Assembly (NCBI RefSeq): GCF_001971785.1
Contig: NZ_CP019389.1
Coordinates: forward strand, 2,925,001 to 2,989,000
DNA length: 64,000 nt
Origin: Seonamhaeicola sp. S2-3
GTDB taxonomy: Bacteria; Bacteroidota; Bacteroidia; Flavobacteriales; Flavobacteriaceae
Reading direction: 5' to 3'
Numbering within the stretch: the stretch's first letter is position 1; each line of letters opens with the position of its first letter. Shown here piece by piece: positions 35,786-44,137 of the stretch. Both the position numbers and the translations under genes were made by a program. Below the pieces are notes generated by a model. It ran no database searches and was not told the DNA's origin. It saw only the letters and a program-made list of their open reading frames with translations.

Positions 35786-35929
35786 ATGAGTAATACCGAA
35801 CATTATTTTAAAACTAACAAGGCTACTTGGAATGAAAAAGTTAAAGTACACGCCAAAAGTGAGATGTATGATTTAGGTGATTTGTTTAACGTGTTAAATA
35901 CGGCAATTAGCAGGCAAAATAAAGATTAA
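35786..35929 (+). pseudogene. N-terminal remnant of a SAM-dependent methyltransferase
   Basis: 47 residues starting MSNTEHYFKTNKATWNEKV and continuing HAKSEMYDL. This is the typical opening of a class I methyltransferase family of Bacteroidota (N-terminal TWN-x-KV-x-VHAKSEMYDL, normally ~270 residues). The SAM-binding part is gone; after YDL the frame continues with unrelated GDLFNVLNTAISRQNKD and stops. Deletion between two genes is the likely cause. Confidence 0.6.
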
Positions 35930-36004
35930 TTTTTACCATAAAACAAGCTAAATATCAAAATTTGGGTTTATGCACAAGCTCTACTATTTACTATATACGT
36001 TGCT

Positions 36005-36667
36005 CTACGTTAGCTTTTCATTTAATATTTTCCAAATTTGGTCAAAATCATCACTCCATTCATTTTTCAAAAATTTATTTAATAACAGTTTTCTTATCTT
36101 ATGATATTTGTATAAACTAATTATTTCATTTGGTGGTTCTCTCCATATATTGAAAATCACATCAGATCCTTTAAAATGAGATAAAAGTTTTTTATAAATT
36201 ATCTCAGATTTTTCAATAGTTTCATACACATTGATTAACCGTAAATCGTATTCAATTGTATCTTTATTTTTATCTAAATGAGCATATCGATTATTTCTTA
36301 AGGTTTTTACCTTTTTAAGATTACGTTCAATTAAATCATCTATTTGAAACTCTATTTGGCTCAAATCAGCTTGAGTCATTTGTTTTTTCCATTCAATTTT
36401 ATTGATATTGGATTTTGCAAAATTTATAGTCTTTTTTAAGCTAAAATGCTCCTTTGGATTCAATATCTTATGAATGTCCAAGACTAAAAGTTTTACTGAA
36501 TTAAAATATGTTCTATAAAGAAATTTTGATTTATCTACAGCAATTTTAAAATATTCTTTTTCTGTATTTGATAAATGTTGAATATCACTTTTTAATATTT
36601 CCAATTCCACTAAAAGCTTGTAAGTTTCGCTCAATTTTTTTTCAAATATGGAATTCGGATTTTTCAT
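36005..36667 (-). CDS. HEPN/AbiU2-like protein
   Basis: 220 residues, all-helical and lysine-rich, no signal peptide. The segment VKTLRNNRYAHLDKNKD (about 133-149) holds the HEPN motif R-N-x(4)-H that forms the active site of HEPN ribonucleases; its placement after two long helices resembles AbiU2-type HEPN proteins known from phage abortive infection. No antitoxin-like (MNT) partner gene is adjacent; neighbours are a methyltransferase remnant and msrA. Fold assignment comes from the motif and helix pattern alone; defence function is inference. Confidence 0.5.
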   Translation of the reverse strand: MKNPNSIFEKKLSETYKLLVELEILKSDIQHLSNTEKEYFKIAVDKSKFLYRTYFNSVKLLVLDIHKILNPKEHFSLKKTINFAKSNINKIEWKKQMTQADLSQIEFQIDDLIERNLKKVKTLRNNRYAHLDKNKDTIEYDLRLINVYETIEKSEIIYKKLLSHFKGSDVIFNIWREPPNEIISLYKYHKIRKLLLNKFLKNEWSDDFDQIWKILNEKLT

Positions 36668-36764
36668 TTTTTAGATTGGGAATAATTTTAAGAATATGTG
36701 TCGTTTCAACAACTCAAATCCATTGTCAAGCTAATATAGCGAAAATCCTACAAAAAAAATAAAT

Positions 36765-37424
36765 TTAATGAGCTTCTTTAAGTAATTCTTTAGGGAATTT
36801 AGACTTAAACTTATTTAAACGTGGTATTGATGTGCCTTGAATATAAGGGTGGTTAGGGTGTAAGCGTTCAAAATTTTGATGGTAATCTTCGGCTACCCAA
36901 AACTTTTGAAACGGATATACTTCAGCAGCTATTTTAGCATTTAATTTTTTAGCTAAAGCCGCTTTCTTTTTTAAAATAATTTGTTTTTGTGCTTCGTTTT
37001 GGTAAAAAATAATAGAACGGTATTGAGAACCATGATCTGGACCTTGACCATTTACCTGTGTTGGGTTTTGTGATGCAAAATAAACATCAACTAAAGTTTC
37101 AAAACTTACAATATTGGGGTCGTAAATAATTTCAACAGTTTCTGCATGCCCTGTGCGCCCTGTATTGCTGGCTTCATAGGTAGGGTAATCTGTATGTCCG
37201 CCTGCGTAACCAGATATTGATTCATCTACACCTTTAACACTTTCATAAATAGCCTCTACACACCAAAAGCAGCCACTAGCAAAATAAGCTCTGGCTTTTC
37301 CGTTTTGTATAGGAACTTCAACAGGTTTAGCCTTAATAACGCTTTCTTGCTTTTGATTTGTTTGTGCATTGTTTTTGCAATTAAAACATAAAGTGATAAC
37401 TAAAAGGGCTATTAAGGTTTTCAT
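36765..37424 (-). CDS. msrA: Peptide-methionine (S)-S-oxide reductase, exported
   Basis: 219 residues. Catalytic Cys52 in ASGCFWCVEA, followed by SGYAGGHTDYPTYE, NPTQVNGQGPDHGSQYRS and FWVAEDYHQNFE, all standard MsrA motifs. Residues 1-17 form a signal peptide that ends in a possible lipobox (CFNC), so unlike most MsrA it should repair oxidised methionines of envelope proteins. Alone on its strand, no msrB next to it. Confidence 0.93.
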   Translation of the reverse strand: MKTLIALLVITLCFNCKNNAQTNQKQESVIKAKPVEVPIQNGKARAYFASGCFWCVEAIYESVKGVDESISGYAGGHTDYPTYEASNTGRTGHAETVEIIYDPNIVSFETLVDVYFASQNPTQVNGQGPDHGSQYRSIIFYQNEAQKQIILKKKAALAKKLNAKIAAEVYPFQKFWVAEDYHQNFERLHPNHPYIQGTSIPRLNKFKSKFPKELLKEAH

Positions 37425-37887
37425 AATTTTTTTTATTTAAGACGTTAAAACTTTGTAACCTTAACAATTTATTGCAAAAAAAAAATCATTACTCAGGTAA
37501 AGGTTTGAAATTGTATATTGATACCTTCTAAAACAAATTGATAGATAATCAACCAATTACAAAGATAAAAATAACAAGAATTTTTAATTTACAAACGTTA
37601 TAACTGCAAACGGCGCAATCAATTAACAAAACAATTTATAGAAGCCCATAATAACAAAAGACTTCATTTGAGTCTTAACTAGAAAACCCCTAACTTTATA
37701 CACAAAAAACAGAGAAAGAAACTTCTCTAGTTAAATTAAATTTTATTAAAACTGTCAACCTATTTTTAGGCCGACTCAATCTATTATAAATTAAAATATT
37801 TTTGGGCGTTACCTTTCAGGTCGGGCTTTCCGCGTTACATGGTAACTTGCTGCAATCCCTAACGCAAAGACACAACTTAAACGTTAC
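37425..37887. other. Intergenic stretch between msrA and the glycosyltransferase gene
   Basis: 463 bases between divergent genes; must hold both promoters. The only structure seen is the REP-like repeat at 37804-37867, which ends 20 bases before the glycosyltransferase start. No small gene was found. Confidence 0.5.
37804..37867. repeat. REP-like repeat, copy B
   Basis: GGGCGTTACCTTTCAGGTCG at the start and CAATCCCTAACGCAA at the end correspond to copy A (31375-31463). The centre folds as a perfect GTTAC/GTAAC hairpin with loop ATG. Shorter than copy A by 25 bases in the variable middle. Confidence 0.7.
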
Positions 37888-38892
37888 ATGCAATTACAGT
37901 ATTCATTTATAATTCCGGTATATAACAGACCTGACGAAATTAAAGAACTTCTACAAAGCTTTAAGGAACTTAAAACCAATACACCTTTTGAAATTGTTAT
38001 TGTAGAAGATGGCTCATCAATTACTTCAAAAAAAGTGGTAGAGCTATTTAATGAACAACTTAACATTTCATATTATTTTAAAGAAAATTCAGGTCCGGGA
38101 GATTCACGTAATTACGGTATGCAAAAAGCAAAGGGCAATTACTTTATTATACTAGATAGCGATGTTATTTTACCCAAAAACTACCTTACAGCGGTAGAAA
38201 AAAGTTTGTCAGAAAACTATGTAGATTGCTTTGGCGGACCGGACGCAGCTCATGAATCTTTTTCCAATCTTCAAAAAGCTATAAACTTCTCTATGACTTC
38301 ATTTATCACTACTGGTGGTATAAGAGGAAACAAAAATAGTGTAAATACCTTTCAACCTAGAAGTTTTAATATGGGTATTTCAAAAAAGGCGTTTAATGCT
38401 TCAAAAGGTTTTGGGTACATTCACCCCGGTGAAGATCCCGATTTGTCTATTAGACTTTGGAATTTAGGTTTTAAAACCAAACTCATTCCAGAGGCTAAAG
38501 TGTATCATAAACGCAGAATTTCATGGTCTAAATTTTATACTCAAGTTAATAAATTTGGACTAGTAAGACCCATTTTAAACAAATGGCATCCTTCAACTAA
38601 AAAAATAACATATTGGTTTCCAACTATGTTTTGTATTGGTTTTGTGTTGGCTTTAGTGCTCTTTTTGTTCAATTTTAAAGGGGGCTTTTATTTATATTTA
38701 TTGTACTTTGTATTAGCTTTTGTATTGGCTTTAATAAATACAAAAAGTTTAATAGTTTCTGTACAGGCTATAGTGGCAATTTGCATTCAATTTGTAGGGT
38801 ATGGGTATGGGTTTTTAAAATCTACTTGGGCTGTTGGTGTATTAAATAAAGATCCAGAAACGTATTTCCCTAAATTGTTTTTTAAACGGTAA
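37888..38892 (+). CDS. Family 2 glycosyltransferase with C-terminal membrane helices
   Basis: 334 residues. GT-A domain with YSFIIPVYNRPDEIKELLQS at the start, IVEDGSS, and the metal-binding ILDSDVILP; acceptor-side GEDPDLSIRLWNLGFKTKLI with the catalytic E-D. After residue ~240 come two or three membrane helices (FPTMFCIGFVLALVLFLF, YLLYFVLAFVLALI). Probably transfers sugars to a membrane-bound acceptor at the cytoplasmic face. Its stop overlaps the following YbbR-like gene, and coaE overlaps that one, so all three form one unit. Confidence 0.87.
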   Translation: MQLQYSFIIPVYNRPDEIKELLQSFKELKTNTPFEIVIVEDGSSITSKKVVELFNEQLNISYYFKENSGPGDSRNYGMQKAKGNYFIILDSDVILPKNYLTAVEKSLSENYVDCFGGPDAAHESFSNLQKAINFSMTSFITTGGIRGNKNSVNTFQPRSFNMGISKKAFNASKGFGYIHPGEDPDLSIRLWNLGFKTKLIPEAKVYHKRRISWSKFYTQVNKFGLVRPILNKWHPSTKKITYWFPTMFCIGFVLALVLFLFNFKGGFYLYLLYFVLAFVLALINTKSLIVSVQAIVAICIQFVGYGYGFLKSTWAVGVLNKDPETYFPKLFFKR

Positions 38893-39851
38893 TGATAAAA
38901 AAAATAAAATCAGAAATATCAGCATCCATTAAGAATAAAAGAATAAATGTTTTTCTATTATTCTTGTTGTTTTCGTTTGTAATTTTAATTTTTTCTAAGT
39001 TATCAAAAGATTATACCAATACAATTGCATTTAAAATAGATAAAGTAAATGTTCCTAAAGAACAAGTTATTTTAAATGATTCTGCAACGTTAGATATAAC
39101 ACTTAAAACACATGGTTTTAAATGGCTTAATTATTATTTTAAAAAACCTAAAGTAACTATTGATTTTTCTAAAGATGTAACCAAAAAGGACTCAAGATAC
39201 ATATACAATAAATCTAAAGCTTATTTAAATAATACCCAATTTGACAAACAAGTTGAAATATTAAGCATATCTCCAGACACACTAATTTTTAGATATGATG
39301 TTAATATGGTAAAAAAAGTTCCTGTTAAGTTAAAAGGTAATATAAAATTTAGTGCAGGTTATAATACTAATAATCCAATTTTGTTAGAACCAGACTCTAT
39401 TACCGTAATAGGTCCGCATGTTTTGGTTTCTAAAATAGAATATTTAGAAACTAAAGAAATTGTATTAAATGATATTAGAACTAATTTAAATGAGAAAGTG
39501 CCAATACAACTGCCAGACAACAGTTTAGATTTAAAATTTTCTAATACCTCTGTAAACTTAAAAGCAACAGTAGAAAAATTCACAGAAGGTACTTTAAAAA
39601 TACCTGTTAAGATTATTAATATTCCAAAGGGTGTTAAGTTAAAATATTTTCCTAAAGAGGTTAACGTATCATATTATGTGAGCCTAAATAACTTTAGTAC
39701 TATAAAGGTTAATGACTTTAATGTGGTTTGTGATTATGCAAAAATAACAAGTAACCAATCGGTTTTGGTTCCAGAATTAGTTTCATATCCAAGCATAGTT
39801 AAAAATGCCAAAATCAATCAGCATCAAATAGAATTTATAATTACAAAATGA
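38892..39851 (+). CDS. YbbR-like domain protein
   Basis: 319 residues with one N-terminal membrane helix (about 20-38, VFLLFLLFSFVILIFSKL) and three beta-rich repeats facing the periplasm. The repeat containing SAGYNTNNPILLEPDSITVIGP is typical for YbbR domains, found in CdaR, the regulator of diadenylate cyclase in Firmicutes. In Bacteroidota the gene often stands before coaE, as here (four-base overlap). Function in this phylum is not established to my knowledge. Confidence 0.75.
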   Translation: MIKKIKSEISASIKNKRINVFLLFLLFSFVILIFSKLSKDYTNTIAFKIDKVNVPKEQVILNDSATLDITLKTHGFKWLNYYFKKPKVTIDFSKDVTKKDSRYIYNKSKAYLNNTQFDKQVEILSISPDTLIFRYDVNMVKKVPVKLKGNIKFSAGYNTNNPILLEPDSITVIGPHVLVSKIEYLETKEIVLNDIRTNLNEKVPIQLPDNSLDLKFSNTSVNLKATVEKFTEGTLKIPVKIINIPKGVKLKYFPKEVNVSYYVSLNNFSTIKVNDFNVVCDYAKITSNQSVLVPELVSYPSIVKNAKINQHQIEFIITK

Positions 39852-40435
39852 TTATTGTAGGGTTAACAGGAGGCATAGGAAGCGGTAAAACTACAATTGC
39901 TAAACATTTTAAAAGTTTAGGAGTTCCAGTTTATATTGCCGATGAAGAAGCTAAAAAGCTAATGAACAAGTCTAAAGTTATTAAACGAAAACTTATTCAG
40001 CTTTTTGGAGCGCAAGCTTACATTAATGGTAAACTCAATAAGCCTTTTATTGCTAATATTATTTTTAATGATAAGTTGTATTTACAAAAAATGAATGCCA
40101 TTGTGCACCCTAGAGTTGCTAGACATTTTGAAAAGTGGACTTTAAAACAAGAAGCACCATATGTAATTAAAGAAGTAGCTATCTTGTTTGAGAACGGAGG
40201 GCATAAACAATGTGATTTTGTTATAACCGTAACAGCCCCAAAAGAAATAAGAGTAAAAAGGCTTTTAAAAAGAGACAATACTACTAAAGAAAAAATAGAA
40301 GCCATCATGAAAAATCAATGGACTGATGCAGAAAAAATAAAACTATCAGATTTTGTTGTAGAAAACATTAAACTACAAAACGCACTAAATCAAGCGGATA
40401 GTATTCATAAAAAACTTTTAAAAAAAATTGCCTAA
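39848..40435 (+). CDS. coaE: Dephospho-CoA kinase
   Basis: 195 residues. P-loop GLTGGIGSGKTTIA at residues 5-18, YIADEEAKKLM with the substrate Asp, and FVITVTAPKEIRVKRLLKRD as lid region. It phosphorylates the ribose 3'-OH of dephospho-CoA in the last step of CoA synthesis. Starts inside the last codons of the YbbR-like gene. Confidence 0.93.
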   Translation: MIIVGLTGGIGSGKTTIAKHFKSLGVPVYIADEEAKKLMNKSKVIKRKLIQLFGAQAYINGKLNKPFIANIIFNDKLYLQKMNAIVHPRVARHFEKWTLKQEAPYVIKEVAILFENGGHKQCDFVITVTAPKEIRVKRLLKRDNTTKEKIEAIMKNQWTDAEKIKLSDFVVENIKLQNALNQADSIHKKLLKKIA

Positions 40436-40499
40436 CTTAAGATTTTAACATTTTTGTTAAGGTAAGGTTAAAACATAGGTAAGCTAAATGTTAAAATGT

Positions 40500-40507
40500 T
40501 AATTTTG
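40500..40507 (+). promoter_or_regulatory. -7 promoter box TAATTTTG of the two-component operon
   Basis: Fits TAnnTTTG; four bases lie between its G and the ATG at 40512, as at tatA and at the leader peptide at 43903. Transcription would start next to the start codon. Confidence 0.5.
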
Positions 40508-40511
40508 ATTG

Positions 40512-42095
40512 ATGAGTAAAAGAAAATTTATCCTATTGGTAATTTTAATGAGTCTATCTTTAATAGGGATAATTTTCGTTCAAGCGTATTTTATAAACGA
40601 TTCTGTTAAAAATGAAAAAGAACGTTTTAATTTTAATGTAAATAATGCGCTTTATTATGTTTCTAATACCATAGAAACTAATGAGCTTGATGAAAAATTT
40701 GAAACTTACCAAAAATTAATTTCTCAAGAAAATGAAGTTGATTCAACGGCAGTTTCGCAATTATTTATTTATCAAGAAAACAATAATACAAAAGAAGCGC
40801 TTATTTATAGAAGTGGAGTTTTAGAAGAAAACTATAAATTAACTTCGTCGCTCTTTGACATCGGTTTAGATAGTGTTGCAATTCAAAGAATTACGGGAAC
40901 ATCAAATTTAGAAGTTTATAAAGGAGATGACTTGATAAGTGATAAAGATTTAAGTAAAAGTAAAAATCCTATTATAAACATTATGAATAGTGGTAGGATT
41001 AAAGAAGCTGAAAAAAATTACTTTGAAAAGAATTTTAAAGCTTGGGCAAAAACCATTCCTATTCATAAAAGGGTTTCAAAAGAAGTTATAGAAGACATGT
41101 TGTCTAAAAAACTAAAAGAAGATAACATTGATTTAGACTTTGAATTTGCCATTTACGGAAACGGTTTAGCAACCAAAGTACAGAGTGAAAACTTTGAAAA
41201 TAATGAAGAGTCTACATTTAAAGTACCTGTGTTTTATGATGAAAACAATCAAAGTCAATATAAACTTTTAGTAAATTTCCCTAATGATAAAAGTTTTATT
41301 TTATCATCTATTATTGGCATGATTTTGCTATCAATAGTGTTTACGTCAATTATAGTAATAGCATACTCAAGTGCATTGTACCAGCTTATAAAACAGCGTA
41401 AGATATCTGAAATAAAAACAGATTTCATTAATAATATGACACATGAGTTTAAAACACCTATAGCCACCATTAATTTGGCTTTAGATGCTATAAGAAATCC
41501 TGCAATAATTGATGATAAAGACAAAGTAAAACGTTATCTTTTAATGATTAAAGAAGAAAACAAGCGTATGCACGCTCAAGTTGAAAACGTTTTAAGAATA
41601 TCTAAACTAGAAAAAAATGAACTAAATATTAGTAAAGACAGGGTAAGGTTACATGATTTAATAGAAGATGCTATTACGCATGTACAACTTATTGTAGAAG
41701 ACAGACAAGGTTATATAAAAACCTTTTTAGATGCTAGTAAATCATCAGTCTTAGCAAATGAAACCCACTTTACCAATGTTATAGTTAACATACTGGATAA
41801 TGCTATTAAGTATTCTCCAGATGCACCAAAAATAGAAGTATATACAGAAAATGTTGGTACCAACATTTTACTAAAAATAAAAGATCATGGTAGCGGTATG
41901 AGTAAAGCAGCTGCCAAACGTGTGTTCGAAAAATTTTACAGAGAACACACCGGAAATATACATAACGTAAAAGGTCATGGATTAGGTTTAGCTTACGTTA
42001 AACGTATTGTAGATGATCATCAAGGTTATGTTTCAGTAGAAAGTGAAAAAGGAAAAGGAAGCACTTTTATAATTAAGCTTCCCTTAATATCATAA
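40512..42095 (+). CDS. Sensor histidine kinase, RprX-like
   Basis: 527 residues from the ATG at 40512; a TTG three bases upstream is possible but the ATG is preferred. Two membrane helices (about 7-27 and 260-285) enclose a ~230-residue periplasmic sensor. HisKA with His311 in NNMTHEFKTPIATIN, ATP-binding N-box NILDNAIKYSPD and G-boxes KDHGSGMS and GHGLGLAYVKRI. Pair with the response regulator two bases downstream resembles RprX/RprY of Bacteroides. The signal sensed is unknown. Confidence 0.9.
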   Translation: MSKRKFILLVILMSLSLIGIIFVQAYFINDSVKNEKERFNFNVNNALYYVSNTIETNELDEKFETYQKLISQENEVDSTAVSQLFIYQENNNTKEALIYRSGVLEENYKLTSSLFDIGLDSVAIQRITGTSNLEVYKGDDLISDKDLSKSKNPIINIMNSGRIKEAEKNYFEKNFKAWAKTIPIHKRVSKEVIEDMLSKKLKEDNIDLDFEFAIYGNGLATKVQSENFENNEESTFKVPVFYDENNQSQYKLLVNFPNDKSFILSSIIGMILLSIVFTSIIVIAYSSALYQLIKQRKISEIKTDFINNMTHEFKTPIATINLALDAIRNPAIIDDKDKVKRYLLMIKEENKRMHAQVENVLRISKLEKNELNISKDRVRLHDLIEDAITHVQLIVEDRQGYIKTFLDASKSSVLANETHFTNVIVNILDNAIKYSPDAPKIEVYTENVGTNILLKIKDHGSGMSKAAAKRVFEKFYREHTGNIHNVKGHGLGLAYVKRIVDDHQGYVSVESEKGKGSTFIIKLPLIS

Positions 42096-42097
42096 AA

Positions 42098-42802
42098 ATG
42101 GAAGAACAAAAAAAACGAATTTTATTAGTAGAAGACGACCCTAACTTCGGAACCGTTCTTAAAGACTATTTAATGATGAATGACTATGAGGTAACTCATG
42201 CAAAGAACGGAATGGAAGGTTTTGAGAAATTTAAAAAAGACGATTTCGATTTGTGTATTCTAGATGTAATGATGCCCTATAAAGATGGTTTTACATTGGC
42301 TAAAGAAATTAGAGAGAAAAATACCGATGTACCTATAATATTTTTAACCGCTAAGACAATGAAAGAAGATGTTTTAAAAGGGTATAAAGTAGGTGCAGAT
42401 GACTATTTAAACAAGCCTTTTGATAGCGAAGTACTTTTAATGAAAATAAAAGCAATCATACAACGTAAAGCCACAGAAACCATTTCTGATAGTAAACAAT
42501 TTGAGTTTAAAATAGGTAAATTTCATTTAAACTCTAAACTACGTTTCTTACGTTTTAATGGTGGCGAACCCGTTAAATTATCGCCTAAAGAAAATGAATT
42601 GTTACGTTTGTTAGCATTACATGAAAACGACTTAATGCCACGAGAATTAGCATTAACAAAAATTTGGAGAGACGATAATTATTTCACATCGCGTAGTATG
42701 GATGTATACATTGCCAAATTACGTAAGTACCTAAAACTTGACGAAAAAGTAGAAATACTTAACATTCATGGTGAAGGTTTTAGGCTTGTTGTAAACGAAT
42801 AA
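42098..42802 (+). CDS. OmpR-family response regulator, RprY-like
   Basis: 234 residues. Receiver domain with phospho-acceptor Asp56 (LCILDVMMPYKDGF), acidic pair EDD at 12-14 and Lys in NKPFD; C-terminal winged helix with LSPKENELLRLLALH and RSMDVYIAKLRKYL. Lies two bases after its kinase gene. RprY-type regulators act in oxidative stress and envelope control in Bacteroidales; here the regulon is unknown. Confidence 0.92.
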   Translation: MEEQKKRILLVEDDPNFGTVLKDYLMMNDYEVTHAKNGMEGFEKFKKDDFDLCILDVMMPYKDGFTLAKEIREKNTDVPIIFLTAKTMKEDVLKGYKVGADDYLNKPFDSEVLLMKIKAIIQRKATETISDSKQFEFKIGKFHLNSKLRFLRFNGGEPVKLSPKENELLRLLALHENDLMPRELALTKIWRDDNYFTSRSMDVYIAKLRKYLKLDEKVEILNIHGEGFRLVVNE

Positions 42803-42827
42803 TAGTAAAATTCAGTTTAATATATAT

Positions 42828-42868
42828 AATCCAACAACACAGTTTTCTTAGTGTTGTTGGATTTTTTT
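42828..42868 (+). terminator. Strong terminator after the two-component genes
   Basis: AATCCAACAACAC (42828-42840) pairs perfectly with GTGTTGTTGGATT (42851-42863) around a ten-base loop, followed by a T-run. Ends the kinase-regulator transcript. Confidence 0.9.
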
Positions 42869-43019
42869 ATTTCATTTTTAAGTTTGGTTTTAACATTAAA
42901 CTAAGTAGTGATGTTTTGGTTAAATTAAGAAATTGTAGTTAAGTATTTTATTATGTTTTAACCATATATTTCTTTAATCAAACCCATCAAAAATGCTACT
43001 TTTACAAAAAACTAATAGC

Positions 43020-43793
43020 ATGAACAGCAGACAAGACCAATTACAAGCTTTTGATAGATTGTTAACTATAATGGATGAATTACGAGTGCAATGTCCGTGG
43101 GATAAAAAACAAACCATGGAAACACTAAGGCATCTTACCATAGAAGAGACTTATGAGCTTGGAGACGCTATTTTAGATAATAATTTAGAAGAGGTAAAGA
43201 AAGAATTAGGAGATGTGTTACTGCACATAGTATTTTATTCTAAAATTGGTAGTGAAACTAATGATTTTGATATAGCCGATGTTTGCAATCAAATTTGTGA
43301 AAAACTTATAAGTAGGCATCCGCATATTTATGGCAATGTTGATGTTGAAAATGAAGACGATGTAAAACGCAACTGGGAAAATTTAAAATTAAAAGAAGGA
43401 AATAAAAGTGTACTTCAAGGAGTACCTAAAAGTTTACCAGCTTTGGTTAAAGCTAACCGTATTCAAGAAAAAGTAGCAGGTGTAGGTTTTGATTGGGAAA
43501 AACCAGAACAAGTTTGGGAAAAAGTTCAGGAAGAATTACAAGAATTTCAGCACGAAATTAAGTTAGGAAATAAAGACGCTATGGAAAGTGAATTTGGAGA
43601 TGTTATGTTCTCTATGGTTAATTATGCCCGATTTTTAAATATAAACCCAGAAAACGCGTTAGAGCGTACTAACAAAAAATTCTCTAAACGCTTTCAATAT
43701 TTAGAAGAAAAAGCCAAATCTTTAAACAAGCCATTAAAAGATATGACGCTTGCTGAAATGGATGTGTTTTGGGAAGAAGCCAAGAAACTTTAA
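43020..43793 (+). CDS. mazG: Nucleoside triphosphate pyrophosphohydrolase MazG
   Basis: 257 residues from the ATG at 43020, where the MazG alignment (MNSRQDQLQAFDRLLTIMDE) begins; the frame is open nine codons further up, but that start would place the promoter-like TACTTTTA (42997-43004) inside the gene. The tandem MazG folds show CPWDKKQTMETL, EETYELGDAI with ELGDVLLH (EExxE...ExxD metal site), and a second ESEFGDVMFSMVNY. The enzyme hydrolyses NTPs/dNTPs to monophosphates and lowers aberrant nucleotides and (p)ppGpp. Confidence 0.92.
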   Translation: MNSRQDQLQAFDRLLTIMDELRVQCPWDKKQTMETLRHLTIEETYELGDAILDNNLEEVKKELGDVLLHIVFYSKIGSETNDFDIADVCNQICEKLISRHPHIYGNVDVENEDDVKRNWENLKLKEGNKSVLQGVPKSLPALVKANRIQEKVAGVGFDWEKPEQVWEKVQEELQEFQHEIKLGNKDAMESEFGDVMFSMVNYARFLNINPENALERTNKKFSKRFQYLEEKAKSLNKPLKDMTLAEMDVFWEEAKKL

Positions 43794-43866
43794 TGCTAGT
43801 TAAACACACATAATAAGGGTGCCTAATACCCAAAAAATTAATTTAAAACCATCTTAACATTACTAA

Positions 43867-43898
43867 TTTGCTATTAGAGGCTTGTTTTTGTAGTTTTG
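43867..43898 (+). promoter_or_regulatory. Promoter with -33 TTTG and -7 TAGTTTTG
   Basis: TTTG at 43867-43870, 20-base spacer, TAGTTTTG at 43891-43898. Both boxes and the spacing match the Bacteroidota primary sigma factor consensus. It is the best promoter in the window. The ATG of the small leader frame follows after four bases. Confidence 0.7.
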
Positions 43899-43902
43899 CA
43901 GC

Positions 43903-43983
43903 ATGGTAAAAGGAATTAATGAAAATCGAAATAACAGAATCTTCAACTTTAATTTTCTAGTTTTTAGAAATCAGTCAGATAAA
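43903..43983 (+). CDS. Putative 26-residue leader peptide
   Basis: Open frame MVKGINENRNNRIFNFNFLV plus six residues (FRNQSD), ending TAA at 43981. It begins four bases after a perfect -7 box, so the mRNA would be leaderless and the peptide translated at once. Runs of Asn, Phe and Arg (N-R-N-N-R-I-F-N-F-N-F) resemble attenuation leaders that stall on scarce tRNAs. No terminator hairpin with T-run was found between it and the GNAT gene, so the way it would act is unclear. Too short to prove as coding from sequence alone. Confidence 0.4.
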
Positions 43984-44039
43984 TTCATTCCTCCTGCATT
44001 ATAAATTGCAATATTCATTTATACTAACGTAACTTTTAT

Positions 44040-44079
44040 TTGCTTAAGATATTAAGCAAAATCATACCATTTAGTTTTG
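44040..44079 (+). promoter_or_regulatory. Inverted repeat and second -7 box before the GNAT gene
   Basis: TTGCTTA (44040-44046) and TAAGCAA (44053-44059) are perfect inverted arms with a six-base spacer; TAGTTTTG (44072-44079) fits TAnnTTTG. The repeat covers about -46 to -26 relative to a start near 44083, a usual operator place. The -33 element is not TTTG, in keeping with an activator- or repressor-controlled promoter. The protein that binds is unknown. Confidence 0.45.
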
Positions 44080-44137
44080 TAAACCTTTCTATTGGGTCTA
44101 TTCGTTTTATAGACTTAATCATAATCCTATTTATATA

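Larger units (their letters stand above)
43794..44137. other. Regulatory region ahead of the GNAT-proCB genes
   Basis: 344 bases without a full-size gene but with dense signals: a complete promoter (43867-43898), a 26-codon leader reading frame (43903-43983), an inverted repeat (44040-44059) and a second -7 box (44072-44079) before the GNAT start at 44138. Confidence 0.6.

Noticed and set aside
44040-44059. Attenuator terminator for the leader peptide
   Set aside because: The TTGCTTA/TAAGCAA hairpin has no T-run behind it; listed as operator candidate instead.
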